Assembly: GCF_003940805.1 (NCBI RefSeq)
Contig: NZ_CP034328.1
Coordinates: forward strand, 992,001 to 1,056,000
Direction of reading: 5' to 3'
DNA length: 64,000 bases
Origin: Tabrizicola piscis
GTDB lineage: Bacteria; Pseudomonadota; Alphaproteobacteria; Rhodobacterales; Rhodobacteraceae
Made by a program: the position numbers and the translations under genes. Positions 35,512 to 45,336 of the stretch are shown one piece after another. Each line of letters begins with the position of its first letter. The first letter of the stretch is position 1. The notes under the pieces were generated by a model that had not been told where the DNA came from, made no database searches, and saw nothing but the letters and a program-made list of their open reading frames with translations.

Positions 35512-36297
35512 ATGCCGATCACCGATCTGAAGACGCATTTTGCCACTGGCGGTACTGCCGTGAACGGCTGGTGCGCCATCCCGTCCACGATCACGGCCGA
35601 GATCATGGGACGGCAAGGGTTTGACCTGATGACCGTCGATCTGCAGCACGGGCTGATCGACTATCAAATGGCCCTGACCATGGTGCAGGTGCTGCAGGGC
35701 CTGCCCGCCCCGGTTCTGGTCCGCGTGCCGTGGAACGAACCCGGCATCATCATGAAATGCCTTGATGCGGGGTTTGCCGGGCTGATCTGCCCGATGATCA
35801 ACACGGCCGAAGACGCCCGCAATCTGGTTCAGGCCGCCCGCTACGCCCCGCTTGGCGGCCGGTCGTTCGGGCCGACCCGGGCCAATATGGTACATGGGGC
35901 TGGCTATGCAAAAGCGGCAAACAGCTCTGTGCTGGTCCTTGCCATGATTGAAACACGCGAGGCGATGCAGAACCTTGATGCCATTCTGGCGGTTGACGGG
36001 ATTGATGGCGTCTATGTCGGCCCCTCTGACCTTGGGCTGTCGCTGGGGTATGAGCCGACGCTGGACCCGACCGCGCCCGAGGTGCTGGATGCGATTGCCA
36101 CCATTGGCGCCCGCGCCCGCAAGGCCGAGCGGCTGGCGGGGATTCACTGCGGATCACCCGCGATGATTCATCGGGCATTCGGGCAGGGCTTTCACTTTGC
36201 ATCGCTTCTGACGGATGCGCGGCTGTTCACCACGGCAATCGCGGTGCAACTGGCGACGGTCCGCAACACATCGGCTGAGGTGGTGAAGGGATACTGA
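35512..36297 (+). CDS. HpcH/HpaI family (class II) aldolase
   Basis: This 261-residue protein belongs to the metal-dependent HpcH/HpaI aldolase family, which splits 2-keto-3-deoxy or 4-hydroxy-2-oxo acids into pyruvate and an aldehyde. Typical motifs are FDLMTVDLQHGLID near residue 37, LVRVPWNEP near 72, a metal-binding Glu in MIETREAM near 145, and DGVYVGPSDLGLSLG near 164. It has an AAGGA ribosome site (35499-35503). Its presence supports a pathway that ends by yielding pyruvate, but the true substrate is not known. Confidence 0.82.
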   Translation: MPITDLKTHFATGGTAVNGWCAIPSTITAEIMGRQGFDLMTVDLQHGLIDYQMALTMVQVLQGLPAPVLVRVPWNEPGIIMKCLDAGFAGLICPMINTAEDARNLVQAARYAPLGGRSFGPTRANMVHGAGYAKAANSSVLVLAMIETREAMQNLDAILAVDGIDGVYVGPSDLGLSLGYEPTLDPTAPEVLDAIATIGARARKAERLAGIHCGSPAMIHRAFGQGFHFASLLTDARLFTTAIAVQLATVRNTSAEVVKGY

Positions 36298-36379
36298 TCC
36301 CAGACCTGCCACACCTACCCTTCTTGACGAAATCCGGCCCAGTGCCAATCCGGTCGAAACCTTTCAGGAGCCTACGAAA

Positions 36380-37663
36380 ATGACAGAATTCTCATTCCCC
36401 GGCATTCACTGGCTCAAGTCCCCCAACCGCGAAACCGGCGCCGATACGGCACAGATCGCGGATACGGTGACGCAGGTCCTTGCCGCGGTTCGCAGTGAAG
36501 GCGATGAGGCCGTCCGGCGCTATTCGGCGCAGTTCGACAAGGCGGAGTTGGACGCCTTTGAAGTGCCGATGGCCGACCGGCTGGCAGCAGTGGCCGAGCT
36601 TGACCCGCAAACCCGCGCGGATACCGAATTTGCCATCTCCAACGTCCGGGCTTTTGCGCAGGCGCAGCTGGCAACCATCCTGCCGCTGGATGTGGAAATC
36701 CGCCCCGGTGTGTTCATGGGCCATCGGGTGATTCCCATCGAACGGGTGGGGTGCTATGTGCCGGGCGGGCGGTTTCCGCTGCTGTCCGCGCCGATCATGA
36801 CCATCGTCCCGGCCAAGGTCGCCGGTGTCGACGAGGTGATTGCCTGCCTGCCGCCCAACGCCCACCGCGCGATGATCGCCGGCTGCCATCTGTCCGGCGC
36901 TGACCGGATCTTCCGGATCGGCGGTGCACAGGCCATCGGTGCCATGGCCTACGGAACCAAGACGGTCCCCGCAGTGGCCAAGATCGTCGGCCCCGGCAAT
37001 GCCTTTGTGAACGAGGCGAAACGGCAGGTGTTCGGCCCGGTTGGCATCGACCAGCTTGCCGGCCCGTCCGAGATCTACACACTGGCCGACCACACGGGTG
37101 ACGCCGAGATGCTGGCGACGGACATGCTGGCGCAGGCCGAACACGACGTGCGCACCCGGGTAGGGCTGATCACTACGGATGCAGCCCTAGCCGAGGCCGT
37201 TATGGCACAAGTCGAGGCGCAGATGGCCACCTTGTCCACCGCGCATGTCGCAGGCCCCGCGTGGCGCGACATGGGTGAGATCGCCATTGCCGCGGATGAA
37301 GCCGCAATGATCGCCTATTCCGATTTCATCGCCGCCGAACATCTGCAGGTTCATACCGCTGACCCGCATGCGACAGCAAAACGGCTGCGCAACTATGGCT
37401 CGCTGTTCATCGGGGAACTGGCGAGTGTGGTCTATTCGGACAAATGCTCGGGCACCAACCATACGCTGCCGACCATGGCGGCGGGCCGCTATACGGGCGG
37501 GCTCTGGGTCGGCGCCTATGTGAAGATCGCCACGCATCAGTGGCTGGACGAACGCGGTGTCGCCGCAGTGGGACCGCCGGCCGCCCGGCAAAGTGCCAGC
37601 GAGGGGCTGGAGGGCCATCGCCGTGCCGCACAGCTGCGGCTGGATCGGCTGCAAGCGCGCTAA
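36380..37663 (+). CDS. Histidinol-dehydrogenase-family alcohol dehydrogenase (paralog 1)
   Basis: This 427-residue HisD-family enzyme carries out NAD- and zinc-dependent oxidation of an alcohol to an acid. The zinc-site and catalytic motifs are kept: QAEHD near residue 252, AEHLQVH near 314, [13 protein letters not shown] near 353 and EGLEGH near 410. The rest of the histidine pathway is absent and a second HisD-like gene lies 3 kb away. A catabolic role like that of sulfopropanediol dehydrogenase HpsN is thus more likely than histidine synthesis. It is last in the plus-strand operon, with AGGAG before the ATG. Confidence 0.8.
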   Translation: MTEFSFPGIHWLKSPNRETGADTAQIADTVTQVLAAVRSEGDEAVRRYSAQFDKAELDAFEVPMADRLAAVAELDPQTRADTEFAISNVRAFAQAQLATILPLDVEIRPGVFMGHRVIPIERVGCYVPGGRFPLLSAPIMTIVPAKVAGVDEVIACLPPNAHRAMIAGCHLSGADRIFRIGGAQAIGAMAYGTKTVPAVAKIVGPGNAFVNEAKRQVFGPVGIDQLAGPSEIYTLADHTGDAEMLATDMLAQAEHDVRTRVGLITTDAALAEAVMAQVEAQMATLSTAHVAGPAWRDMGEIAIAADEAAMIAYSDFIAAEHLQVHTADPHATAKRLRNYGSLFIGELASVVYSDKCSGTNHTLPTMAAGRYTGGLWVGAYVKIATHQWLDERGVAAVGPPAARQSASEGLEGHRRAAQLRLDRLQAR

Positions 37664-37671
37664 GGCCGTGC

Positions 37672-37705
37672 AGCGGGGGCGCTGTCGTCAGTCAGTGCCC
37701 CCGCT
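37672..37705. terminator. Bidirectional terminator hairpin between converging operons
   Basis: A 9-bp perfect stem (AGCGGGGGC pairing with GCCCCCGCT) with a 16-base loop lies exactly between the stop of the HisD-like gene and the stop of the convergent SnoaL gene. It overlaps the stop codon of the latter. It can work in both directions. Confidence 0.6.
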
Positions 37706-38678
37706 AGGCAGCACCCTTGTGCAGCAGGATCTGCTTCCAGACCGCCGTCTCGTCATAAAGCGTATACTCCCGCCGCAGGCCCCAAGGTCCGAACTCGGCG
37801 TGGCTGATGCCAAGGATGTAGACTTCGGCCCCCGACGGTGCACCAAACGCGCCGGGTCCTGCGTGTTTGCCATGCAGGCTCCACCGGACGGCACTGCGGG
37901 GCGGCATCTTTGGATCGTCGCGGCCGATCTGATGGTCGATTGTGAACACGGCATCCGGAAAGGCCGCGCGGAGCGTCATCCAGAACCGGTCGGCGGCGGC
38001 GTGGCTGTGGCCGGTCACACCGCCCGGATACTCAAGCTGCGCGGCCCGATCATAGGCCTGCGGGATGACCGAAAAATCTGCCGCCATGATGCGACGCAGG
38101 ATATCGGCGTGGGTCTCGCCCCACTCATTGGTATTGCCCCTGCCTTTGTAGGGGCCGGGACGATCCGTCTCGGGCGTGAGCGGGCGGACACAGGCCTCGG
38201 GCTCGCCTTCGCGCGCGATCTGATCGCGCGCAAAGGTTTCCGGGTCCAGCCCCATCTGGCGAACGATTGCCCCCTGGTCGCGGATCAGCCATTCGTCATT
38301 GATCTGGTTGGCAATCGCATGGCAGTCGGCGATGATCCGGTAGGTCAGCTTTCGCCCGGTCGCCTTGCCATAGGCGCCATCACCCAGATGGGTTGCCGTC
38401 GAAAGCAGCCGATGCGACGACAGCATCCCATCTTCCGGCGTGCCCGACCAGATCACATCCTCGCCCAGAAGGGTACGGTCCGGAAACTCGGCCAAGGTGG
38501 CCATCGTCGCGGCAATGACCGATCCGTTGCCCACAACGACTGAAGACGGGGATCGTACCACGATGTCCGGGCTGTAATAGCGGTGCAGCGTATGCAGCCC
38601 GCGATCTTCCCAGATCTCCTTGGTGATCCCGATGATGTAATCGGGAAAGTCACGGAACTTGGCATCAAAGCCTTGCAT
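37704..38678 (-). CDS. Two-domain SnoaL/NTF2-like protein
   Basis: This 324-residue protein appears to hold two SnoaL/NTF2-like alpha+beta barrels (about residues 1-150 and 180-320). The opening MQGFDAKFRDFPDYIIGIT and the later IWEDRGLHTLHRYY are close to the segment MQGFDDIYTDIVDYIV and IWDERDVGL of the protein encoded at 48079, so the two are paralogs. NTF2 folds serve as cyclases, isomerases, hydratases or binding proteins, and no catalytic residues can be assigned. It is last in the nine-gene minus-strand operon, four bases after lacI. Confidence 0.7.
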   Translation of the reverse strand: MQGFDAKFRDFPDYIIGITKEIWEDRGLHTLHRYYSPDIVVRSPSSVVVGNGSVIAATMATLAEFPDRTLLGEDVIWSGTPEDGMLSSHRLLSTATHLGDGAYGKATGRKLTYRIIADCHAIANQINDEWLIRDQGAIVRQMGLDPETFARDQIAREGEPEACVRPLTPETDRPGPYKGRGNTNEWGETHADILRRIMAADFSVIPQAYDRAAQLEYPGGVTGHSHAAADRFWMTLRAAFPDAVFTIDHQIGRDDPKMPPRSAVRWSLHGKHAGPGAFGAPSGAEVYILGISHAEFGPWGLRREYTLYDETAVWKQILLHKGAA

Positions 38679-38682
38679 GGGA

Positions 38683-39693
38683 TCACTCCGGTTTGCGGGC
38701 AGAGGCGCGGACGATCAGCGGACCGTCAATCCGGACCTTGCTGGGGGCGGTGTCGGGATTTTCGATCTGGTCCAGCAGGGCATGAACCGTCGCCTCGACC
38801 ATGCGGTTGACCGGCTGGCGGATCGTGGTCAGGTCATAGGCCGGCCAAGCCGCGAGAGGGACATCATCATATCCCACGATCGACACGTCGTCCGGCACCG
38901 AAAGGCCCAGATCAAAGCGCAGGGCATCCATGACGGCAAAGGCCATGTGGTCGTTGCCGACAAAGATCGCGTCAGGCCGGTCAGAGCCCGCGCAGAGATC
39001 CCGCGCCACCTGGGCCGCCGTTTCGCGCGAATACATCCCGTCGATCATCGCGACGGGTTCAAGTCCTGCGGCTTCCATGGCAAGGCGAAACCCCGTGGCG
39101 CGGTCACGCCCGGTCGAGGCCCCCTGCCAGCCCATGACATGCGCAATCCGCCGGTGACCGCCGGCGATCAGGAATTCCGTCGCGCGCCGGCCGCCTGCGA
39201 TGTTGTCCGACGTCACCTCGGACAGCCGAGCATCGTCCTGACCACGGTTGAACATGACCACCGGGATGCCCACCGCCGTGCAGCGTGCGGTCAGATCGTT
39301 GGTCATCGCGACGCTTGCGGTGATGATGCCATCGACCTGATAATCCAGCAGTTCTTCCATCACCTGCGCCACTTTTTCGGTGCTGTTTTCTGCCATGAAG
39401 ACAAGGATGTGATAGCCCTTGTCCTGCAGCGCACGGGACAGCAGTTCAAGCACCACCGGGTAGAACTGGTTTTCAAGATAGGCGACCACCAGCCCGATCA
39501 TCCGGGTGCGCCCGGTGATCAGGCTGCGCGCAAGGACATTTGGACGATAGCCAAGCTCCTCGGCCGCCGCGCGCACCTTTTCCACCGTGGCTTTCGAGGC
39601 CGATCCGCCCGGCGTGAACACCCGGCTGACGGCTGACTGGCTGACACCGGCGCGTCGAGCAACCTCCATTGATGTGACCTTGTCATTCGCCAT
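38683..39693 (-). CDS. LacI-family transcriptional regulator
   Basis: This 336-residue regulator has an N-terminal LacI helix-turn-helix (VTSMEVARRAGVSQSAVSRV, residues 6-25), a hinge with ELGYRPNVLARSL, and a periplasmic-binding-protein-like effector domain. The start is ATG at 39693, which shares one base with the SDR stop (TGATG); a longer frame to 39930 is an artefact inside the SDR gene. It is the only regulator of its type in the window. Matching LacI-type operators occur before the cupin operon, in the divergent transporter promoter region and before the SnoaL gene at 48079. Control of all three units, including itself, is inferred. Confidence 0.9.
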   Translation of the reverse strand: MANDKVTSMEVARRAGVSQSAVSRVFTPGGSASKATVEKVRAAAEELGYRPNVLARSLITGRTRMIGLVVAYLENQFYPVVLELLSRALQDKGYHILVFMAENSTEKVAQVMEELLDYQVDGIITASVAMTNDLTARCTAVGIPVVMFNRGQDDARLSEVTSDNIAGGRRATEFLIAGGHRRIAHVMGWQGASTGRDRATGFRLAMEAAGLEPVAMIDGMYSRETAAQVARDLCAGSDRPDAIFVGNDHMAFAVMDALRFDLGLSVPDDVSIVGYDDVPLAAWPAYDLTTIRQPVNRMVEATVHALLDQIENPDTAPSKVRIDGPLIVRASARKPE

Positions 39694-40457
39694 CAGTCTG
39701 CTGTCCAACCCCCATCCACCATCAACGCCGTCCCGGTCACAAGCGCCGCCGCGTCGCTTGCAAGAAACGCCACCGCCCCCATGATGTCGGTTACCTCTCC
39801 GACACGGCCAAGCTTGATCTTGGACAGGATCCACGCCGCACGTTCGGGGTTTTTCAGGGTCTGTTCCGCAAGCGGGGTGCGGATGAAGGTCGGGCACAGC
39901 GTGTTGACGCGAATGCCGTGCGGCCCCCATTCGATAGCCATGGCTTTGGTCATGCCCTCGACCGCGTGCTTGGTGGCAGCATAGACCGCCCGGTCAATGC
40001 CGCCCACATGCCCCATCTGGCTGGAAATGGTGATGATGGAGCCCGGCCTGTTCCCGGCGATCAGGCCCCGCGCGACGGCCTGCGCCAGAAAGTAGGCGGC
40101 GCGGGTATTCAGGTTGAAGGCCGCGTCATAATCCGCCGCCGTCGTTTCGGTGGCGGGGGCGTGACGGGCCAATCCGGCCGAGTTCACCAGGACGTCAAAC
40201 GGACCATGGGCTGCGACTGCTGTCGCCGTGGCCTCAAGGTCGGTGATGTCAAGGGCAAGGGCCTCGGCGCTGAAGCCTTCAGCCCGCATCTCGCCCACAA
40301 CTTCGGCCAGCGCGTCAGCACCCCGCGCCGCCAGCACCACATGCGCGCCCTGTTCCGCCAAGGCAACGGCAGCCGCCAGACCGATGCCGGACGACGCCCC
40401 CGCGACCAGAGCGCGGCGACCGTCCAGACGGAAGCTGGGGGTGCGCGGCAGGGTCAT
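39693..40457 (-). CDS. SDR-family NAD(P)-dependent oxidoreductase
   Basis: This 254-residue short-chain dehydrogenase has the TGxxxGIG-type loop as AGASSGIG near residues 19-26, NSAG near 92, and the catalytic YAATK near 160. It ends with the common MVDGGWTAD tail. It oxidises or reduces an alcohol/ketone in the cytoplasm, probably a step between the HisD-like dehydrogenases and the aldolase, but the substrate is not known. It overlaps the HisD-like gene upstream by four bases and lacI downstream by one. Confidence 0.82.
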   Translation of the reverse strand: MTLPRTPSFRLDGRRALVAGASSGIGLAAAVALAEQGAHVVLAARGADALAEVVGEMRAEGFSAEALALDITDLEATATAVAAHGPFDVLVNSAGLARHAPATETTAADYDAAFNLNTRAAYFLAQAVARGLIAGNRPGSIITISSQMGHVGGIDRAVYAATKHAVEGMTKAMAIEWGPHGIRVNTLCPTFIRTPLAEQTLKNPERAAWILSKIKLGRVGEVTDIMGAVAFLASDAAALVTGTALMVDGGWTAD

Positions 40458-41764
40458 TCCGCCGCCGTTCCATAGCCCACGTTACGCCCGCCATAGCGAC
40501 GCACGCGGATGTTGCATTGTTCGGCGTGGCCGACAAAGCCTTCCAGCAGACAAAGCCGCGATCCGTATTCGCCGATCATCGCAGCCGCAGCATCCGTGGT
40601 GATCCGTTGATAGCTGTGGGTCTTCAGGAATTTGCCCACCCAAAGCCCGCCCGTGTAGCGCCCTGCCTTCTTGGTCGGCAGCGTGTGGTTGGTGCCAATG
40701 ACCTTGTCGCCATTCGCCACATTCGTGCGGGGGCCAAGGAACAGCGCGCCATAGCTGTGCATGTTTTCCAGATACCAGTCATCACGGTCAGTCATGACTT
40801 GAACATGTTCACTTGCAATGTCGTTGGCAACAGCCAGCATCTCGTCATGAGTGTCACAGACAATGACTTCGCCATAGTCACGCCAGGACACAGACGCGGT
40901 GGCGGCAGTGGGCAGGATGGTCAAAAGCCTGTCGACTTCCAGCAGCGTCGCCTCGGCCAGCTTTCTTGAGGTGGTCAGAAGCACCGCGGGCGAGTTGTAG
41001 CCATGTTCGGCCTGCCCCAGCAGGTCTGTCGCGCACAGTTCTGCATCCACGGTGTCATCCGCGATGACCATGGTCTCCGTCGGACCGGCGAAAAGGTCGA
41101 TCCCGACGCGCCCGTAAAGCTGCCGCTTCGCCTCGGCAACATAGGCATTGCCGGGTCCTACCAGCATATCCACGGGCTTCAGGGTCTCGGTCCCCAAGGC
41201 CATCGCCCCGACCGCCTGCATGCCCCCCAGAACATAAATCTCGTGCGCGCCGCCAAGTTGCATGGCGGCGACGATGGCGGGATGCGGTTCCCCCTTGACG
41301 GGCGGGGCCGCCGCGACGATGCGCGGCACGCCGGCAACCTGCGCGGTCAGCACCGACATATGGGCGCTGGCAACCATGGGAAACTTGCCGCCGGGCACAT
41401 AACAGCCAACCGATTGCACCGGAATGTTGCGATGCCCCAGAAAGACACCCGGCAGAGTTTCAACCTCGATATCCGTCATGCTGGCCCGCTGCGCTTCGGC
41501 AAAACGGCGGATCTGGGTCTGGGCGAAACGGATATCCTCCATATCGCGGGTCGACACCCGTGACATCGCCGCTTCGATTTCCGAGGCCGTCAGCAGGAAG
41601 GACGGGCGGGCATAGCCGTCGAACTTCTGGCTCAGGTCGCGGACAGCGGCGTCCCCACGGTCTGCGATGTCACGCAGCGTGGCTTCAACCGTTTCGCGGA
41701 CCTTCGCATCATCCTCGGCGCGGTCCGCTTCGGATTTGCCGCGTTTCAGGTAGGTGATCGTCAT
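40454..41764 (-). CDS. Histidinol-dehydrogenase-family alcohol dehydrogenase (paralog 2, HpsN-like)
   Basis: This 436-residue HisD-family protein has QAEHGYNSP near residue 253, SEHVQVM near 313, [13 protein letters not shown] near 354 and EGFVGHAEQ near 413, so the zinc and catalytic positions look intact. The opening [11 protein letters not shown] and the EGFVGHA ending are reminiscent of sulfopropanediol 3-dehydrogenases (HpsN), from memory of that family. It differs clearly from the paralog at 36380, so the two probably act on different substrates or steps. It overlaps the SDR gene by four bases. No other his or hps genes are present. Confidence 0.8.
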   Translation of the reverse strand: MTITYLKRGKSEADRAEDDAKVRETVEATLRDIADRGDAAVRDLSQKFDGYARPSFLLTASEIEAAMSRVSTRDMEDIRFAQTQIRRFAEAQRASMTDIEVETLPGVFLGHRNIPVQSVGCYVPGGKFPMVASAHMSVLTAQVAGVPRIVAAAPPVKGEPHPAIVAAMQLGGAHEIYVLGGMQAVGAMALGTETLKPVDMLVGPGNAYVAEAKRQLYGRVGIDLFAGPTETMVIADDTVDAELCATDLLGQAEHGYNSPAVLLTTSRKLAEATLLEVDRLLTILPTAATASVSWRDYGEVIVCDTHDEMLAVANDIASEHVQVMTDRDDWYLENMHSYGALFLGPRTNVANGDKVIGTNHTLPTKKAGRYTGGLWVGKFLKTHSYQRITTDAAAAMIGEYGSRLCLLEGFVGHAEQCNIRVRRYGGRNVGYGTAAE

Positions 41765-41823
41765 GGTGTCCTCCTTGCCCTCGTAGACGGGCGTGGCGGG
41801 GAGACCCCCGCCTGACTTCTGTC

Positions 41824-42306
41824 TTATGGTCTGGGCGGAACCTGTTCGCCCCGGTCATAGGCTTCCCAGCCCATGCCATCGAAAACATCGCGCCCGAGTT
41901 GCGCCAGCACATGCGGGAAATCGACGGACACCCAGTTGTCCTTGATCCGCCCCTCCTCGATGCGCCAGAAATCCATGTAGGGGATGATGACGCGCTTTCC
42001 GGTCGGGGCGATGCCCATGAACGGGCCGGAGTGGGTGCCTTCGATATGGCCAAAGCAGGACACCCAGTCCCCTTCGGCGATGAAGCGTTCGGTCACATAG
42101 GTTCGATCCGTGAAAGCCGCGCGCAACGGCAGTTGCCAGTTGGCGCGAAAGGCATCCAGCCCCTGTTTGGTGCCGCAACCGGTATTGCCCATCCAACGGA
42201 AATCTTCGTGGAAATGGGCGGCCATGTCGTTGGAGTTCGCGGCAAGGGCGGCCTCCATCCGGGTGATGACCCGGCGCGAGGCTTCGGCCTGTTCCTGTGG
42301 CGTCAT
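41824..42306 (-). CDS. Single-domain SnoaL-like ester cyclase family protein
   Basis: This 160-residue protein is one SnoaL-like barrel of the polyketide-cyclase/ester-cyclase group. Recognisable features are [22 protein letters not shown] near residue 32, [19 protein letters not shown] near 86, and [18 protein letters not shown] near 113, the usual end of the SnoaL fold. The same G-PTGK and I--NWVPLD pattern recurs in the larger paralog at 46895. It overlaps the ATPase gene by four bases and lies 59 bases before the HisD-like gene. Function in the pathway is unknown. Confidence 0.75.
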   Translation of the reverse strand: MTPQEQAEASRRVITRMEAALAANSNDMAAHFHEDFRWMGNTGCGTKQGLDAFRANWQLPLRAAFTDRTYVTERFIAEGDWVSCFGHIEGTHSGPFMGIAPTGKRVIIPYMDFWRIEEGRIKDNWVSVDFPHVLAQLGRDVFDGMGWEAYDRGEQVPPRP

Positions 42307-43358
42307 GCTGCCCCCAGACGCAAGCCGGTTGCGGTGTCGAAGAGGTGGCAGATCCGGGCCGGAACAGAGGATTCGACAATTTCACCGATTGCCGCGCGAT
42401 AGTCCTTCGCGGCCTTGACCGACACCAGCGCCCCGCCAATGCGATAGCTGATCATCGACGCTTCGCCCAGAAGCTCGATGGAATAGATCGGGGCGGCAAT
42501 CTGGCCCCCGGTCGGGGTGATGCTGGCATCCTCGGCGCGAAAGCCAAGCGTGACCTTGCCGGAATGGTTGCCCGGCAGACCTTCGACCCGGAAGCCTTCG
42601 GCCGTGAAGACGCCGCCCGCAAGGGTGCCTTCGATCAGGTTCATCGCCGGGCTGCCGATGAACCCCGCGACAAAGGTGTTGGCGGGCTGATCGTAGATGT
42701 CGGTCGGGGTGCCGACCTGCTGGATTTCGCCCTTGTTCATCACCACCACCCGATCAGCAAGGGTCATCGCCTCGATTTGGTCATGGGTGACATAGACGGT
42801 GGTGGTCTTCAGCGTGTTCTGCAGGTTCTTGATCTGGGCCCGCGTCGACACGCGCAACTTGGCGTCAAGGTTCGACAGGGGTTCGTCCATCAGGAAGACC
42901 GTGGGCTTGCGCACGATGGCCCGGCCCAACGCGACACGTTGGCGCTGCCCGCCAGACAGGGCTGCGGGGCGACGGTCCAGAAAATCGGTCAGCTCGACCA
43001 TCTGTGCTGCGCGCATCACCATGTCATGCTGCTGGGCGGCGGGCACCCGCCGCACCTTCAGCGGAAAGCGGATGTTTTCGTAGACCGTCATGTTCGGGTA
43101 AAGCCCGTAGGATTGGAACACCATCGAGATGTCCCGATCCTTCGGCTCAAGGTTGTTCACCATCCGGTCGCCCAGCCAGATCTCGCCCGAGGTGACATCC
43201 TCCAGCCCGGCGATCATGCGCATGGTGGTGGATTTCCCGCAGCCTGACGGGCCCAGCAGGACCAGAAACTCCTGATCCTTGATATCAAGGTTGAAGCCCT
43301 TGACCCCGACGTAATCGCCGTAGGTCTTCGTCACGTTGACAAGACGCAATTGTGCCAT
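42303..43358 (-). CDS. Carbohydrate-type ABC transporter ATP-binding protein
   Basis: This 351-residue MalK/UgpC-class ATPase has Walker [10 protein letters not shown] near residue 36, the signature [13 protein letters not shown] near 135, and Walker B with [12 protein letters not shown] near 155. A C-terminal regulatory domain follows residue 240. It powers the importer whose two permeases and binding protein lie just upstream in the same operon. Four bases overlap with the SnoaL gene downstream, and three bases separate it from the permease gene. Confidence 0.88.
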   Translation of the reverse strand: MAQLRLVNVTKTYGDYVGVKGFNLDIKDQEFLVLLGPSGCGKSTTMRMIAGLEDVTSGEIWLGDRMVNNLEPKDRDISMVFQSYGLYPNMTVYENIRFPLKVRRVPAAQQHDMVMRAAQMVELTDFLDRRPAALSGGQRQRVALGRAIVRKPTVFLMDEPLSNLDAKLRVSTRAQIKNLQNTLKTTTVYVTHDQIEAMTLADRVVVMNKGEIQQVGTPTDIYDQPANTFVAGFIGSPAMNLIEGTLAGGVFTAEGFRVEGLPGNHSGKVTLGFRAEDASITPTGGQIAAPIYSIELLGEASMISYRIGGALVSVKAAKDYRAAIGEIVESSVPARICHLFDTATGLRLGAA

Positions 43359-43361
43359 GCC

Positions 43362-44243
43362 CTACCCCTTTACCGCGCCGGCGGTCAGGCCGCTGACAAT
43401 CTGACGTTGAAAGAACAGCACCAGCACGAACAGCGGCCCCATCGCCGACACCACGGCGGCGACCGCATACATCACCTTGTTCTCCGCCTGCACCGTGCCA
43501 AGGAAACTGGCAATCTTCGGCACCATGGTCTGGTTTTCCTGGGTCAGCAGCATCGAGGTCACGGTGAAGTCGTTATAGGCCAAGAGGAAACTGAACAGCG
43601 CGGTAGTGACGACGCCCGGCCACATCACCGGGATAATCACCAGCCGAAAGGCCTGAAACCGGGTGCAGCCATCAACCATCGCGGATTCGTCGAGATCCTT
43701 CGGGATCGACAGGAAGAAGGAATGCAGCATCCACAAGGTGAAGGGCTGGTTGATCGCCACCAGCACAAGGATCGACGTGGGCAGATAGCCCCAGATGTTC
43801 AACTGGAAGAACGGCAGCAGGTATCCCGACACCAGTGTGACATGGGGCATGGCGCGGAACACCAGCGCGGCGATCAGGATCCAGAACGTGTACCGGAACC
43901 CCGATCGCGCCAGGGCATAGCCCCCCAACGTGCCGATGGTCAGCGAGATGACCACGACCGACACCGTCACAATCGCCGTGTTGATGACGGCGACCCAGAA
44001 CTTCTGTTCGATCCACGCGCCTTCATAGCCGTTCCCGGTCCACGTTGCCCCGGTCTGCTGCAAAGTGCGCGGCCCGGTGATGGCGTTCATCCAGTTGGAA
44101 TAGGAGAAGAAATCCGCTTCGACCTTGAACGATCCCCAGAAGGTCCAAAGGAACGGAAATGCCGCCGTGATCACCCAGATCAAGACGAAACCCATGCAAA
44201 GCACCATCAATGGCAAGGGCTGACGTTCGGCGCGGTTGGTCAT
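43362..44243 (-). CDS. ABC transporter permease, MalG type
   Basis: This 293-residue inner-membrane protein has about six hydrophobic segments. The EAA-type ATPase-docking loop reads DLDESAMVDGCTRFQAFRLV near residues 184-203. It ends QIVSGLTAGAVKG like other MalG-type permeases. It is three bases from the ATPase gene and ten from the partner permease. It forms the membrane channel of the LacI-linked importer; the substrate is unknown. Confidence 0.87.
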   Translation of the reverse strand: MTNRAERQPLPLMVLCMGFVLIWVITAAFPFLWTFWGSFKVEADFFSYSNWMNAITGPRTLQQTGATWTGNGYEGAWIEQKFWVAVINTAIVTVSVVVISLTIGTLGGYALARSGFRYTFWILIAALVFRAMPHVTLVSGYLLPFFQLNIWGYLPTSILVLVAINQPFTLWMLHSFFLSIPKDLDESAMVDGCTRFQAFRLVIIPVMWPGVVTTALFSFLLAYNDFTVTSMLLTQENQTMVPKIASFLGTVQAENKVMYAVAAVVSAMGPLFVLVLFFQRQIVSGLTAGAVKG

Positions 44244-44253
44244 CGGCTGCCCT

Positions 44254-45285
44254 CTAATGTGTCTTGCGGTTGAAATCGCGCCAGGTGCGGATCAGCACCG
44301 GCGTCAGCAGGATCACCACCCCGATGATGGTCAGCATTGACGTGGCAGCGGCCGAGCCGAATAGCGGTGTCTCGGCAATGCGAAGATCATTGTAGATCAG
44401 GTAGCTGAGCGATGAGGCGTTGGCCTCGGCCGAAAAGCCGACGATCGGCTCGAGCACCCGGAAATTGTCCATCAGCTGCATCAGCGCGATGAAGGTGGTC
44501 AGCGGGATCAGATGCGGGATGACGACATAGCGCACCCGTTCCCACCGGGTGGCCCCATCGATCATCGCAGATTCCAGCGTGTCTTTCGGCACCCCCTGCA
44601 GACCGGCGTAGTAGACGATGAAACTGAACGGTGCAGAGTGCCAGACGCCGTAGACCATCAACACTGTCCAAGTCAGGGTCGGTGAGGCTTTCAACGTCAG
44701 TTGGGGATCACTGAAGACCCATTGCAGCGTCGCGCCCAGGATGCCCTTGCTGTCGATCATCCAGAACAGCACCAGCGACCCGATCAGCGGGGTCACGATC
44801 ATCGGCAAGAGCGAAAAGAAGATCACCGGCCCCTTGATCAAGGTAGGCACCGCATTGACGCCCAGCGCGATGAAAAACCCGGTGATGATGACCAGCGGCG
44901 TCACGATGAACGTGTAGGCCAGCGTGAAGGCCATTGCGTTGTAGAACGGCAGGTTTGTCAGGCTGGACAAAAATGCCAGGATCGAAGGGCTATTTGCCCA
45001 GATCTGTGACACTTCATCAAAGGCAAGGTGGCTTGAGTTGGTGTAGGTCCCCAGCCCGTTGAATTTGCCCATCGGGGCCTCTTCCCGCAGCGCAGCCATC
45101 GCTGCGGCATCCACGCGCAGCTCTTTCTGGCAACTGAACGGATCGCAGGTTTCCACCTCGATCAACGCTTGGTCATGTTCGATGAACAGCGACTGATAGG
45201 CCACCGACAGGATCGGCAGCGCGATGAACAGCAGCATCACGAACAGCGACGGCAGGATGAAGGCAAAGAAGGTCCGATGCGGCAT
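44254..45285 (-). CDS. ABC transporter permease, MalF type with large periplasmic insert
   Basis: This 343-residue permease is longer than the usual 290-310. The extra length is a periplasmic loop of about 65 residues after the first membrane helix (residues about 38-105), including a likely disulfide pair in CDPFSC. Similar large loops in MalF contact the binding protein. The EAA loop is seen as TLESAMIDGATRWERVRYV near residues 232-250. It follows the binding-protein gene after a strong hairpin and precedes the MalG-type permease by ten bases. Confidence 0.86.
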   Translation of the reverse strand: MPHRTFFAFILPSLFVMLLFIALPILSVAYQSLFIEHDQALIEVETCDPFSCQKELRVDAAAMAALREEAPMGKFNGLGTYTNSSHLAFDEVSQIWANSPSILAFLSSLTNLPFYNAMAFTLAYTFIVTPLVIITGFFIALGVNAVPTLIKGPVIFFSLLPMIVTPLIGSLVLFWMIDSKGILGATLQWVFSDPQLTLKASPTLTWTVLMVYGVWHSAPFSFIVYYAGLQGVPKDTLESAMIDGATRWERVRYVVIPHLIPLTTFIALMQLMDNFRVLEPIVGFSAEANASSLSYLIYNDLRIAETPLFGSAAATSMLTIIGVVILLTPVLIRTWRDFNRKTH

Positions 45286-45336
45286 GGGGTATCCCGATGC
45301 GAAAGGCGGTTGCAGGATGCAGGAAGGTGGATGGCA

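Noticed and set aside
36380..41764. HisD-like genes as histidine biosynthesis genes
   Set aside because: There are two diverged copies in a LacI-linked transporter/aldolase cluster and no other his gene. The catabolic context fits better.
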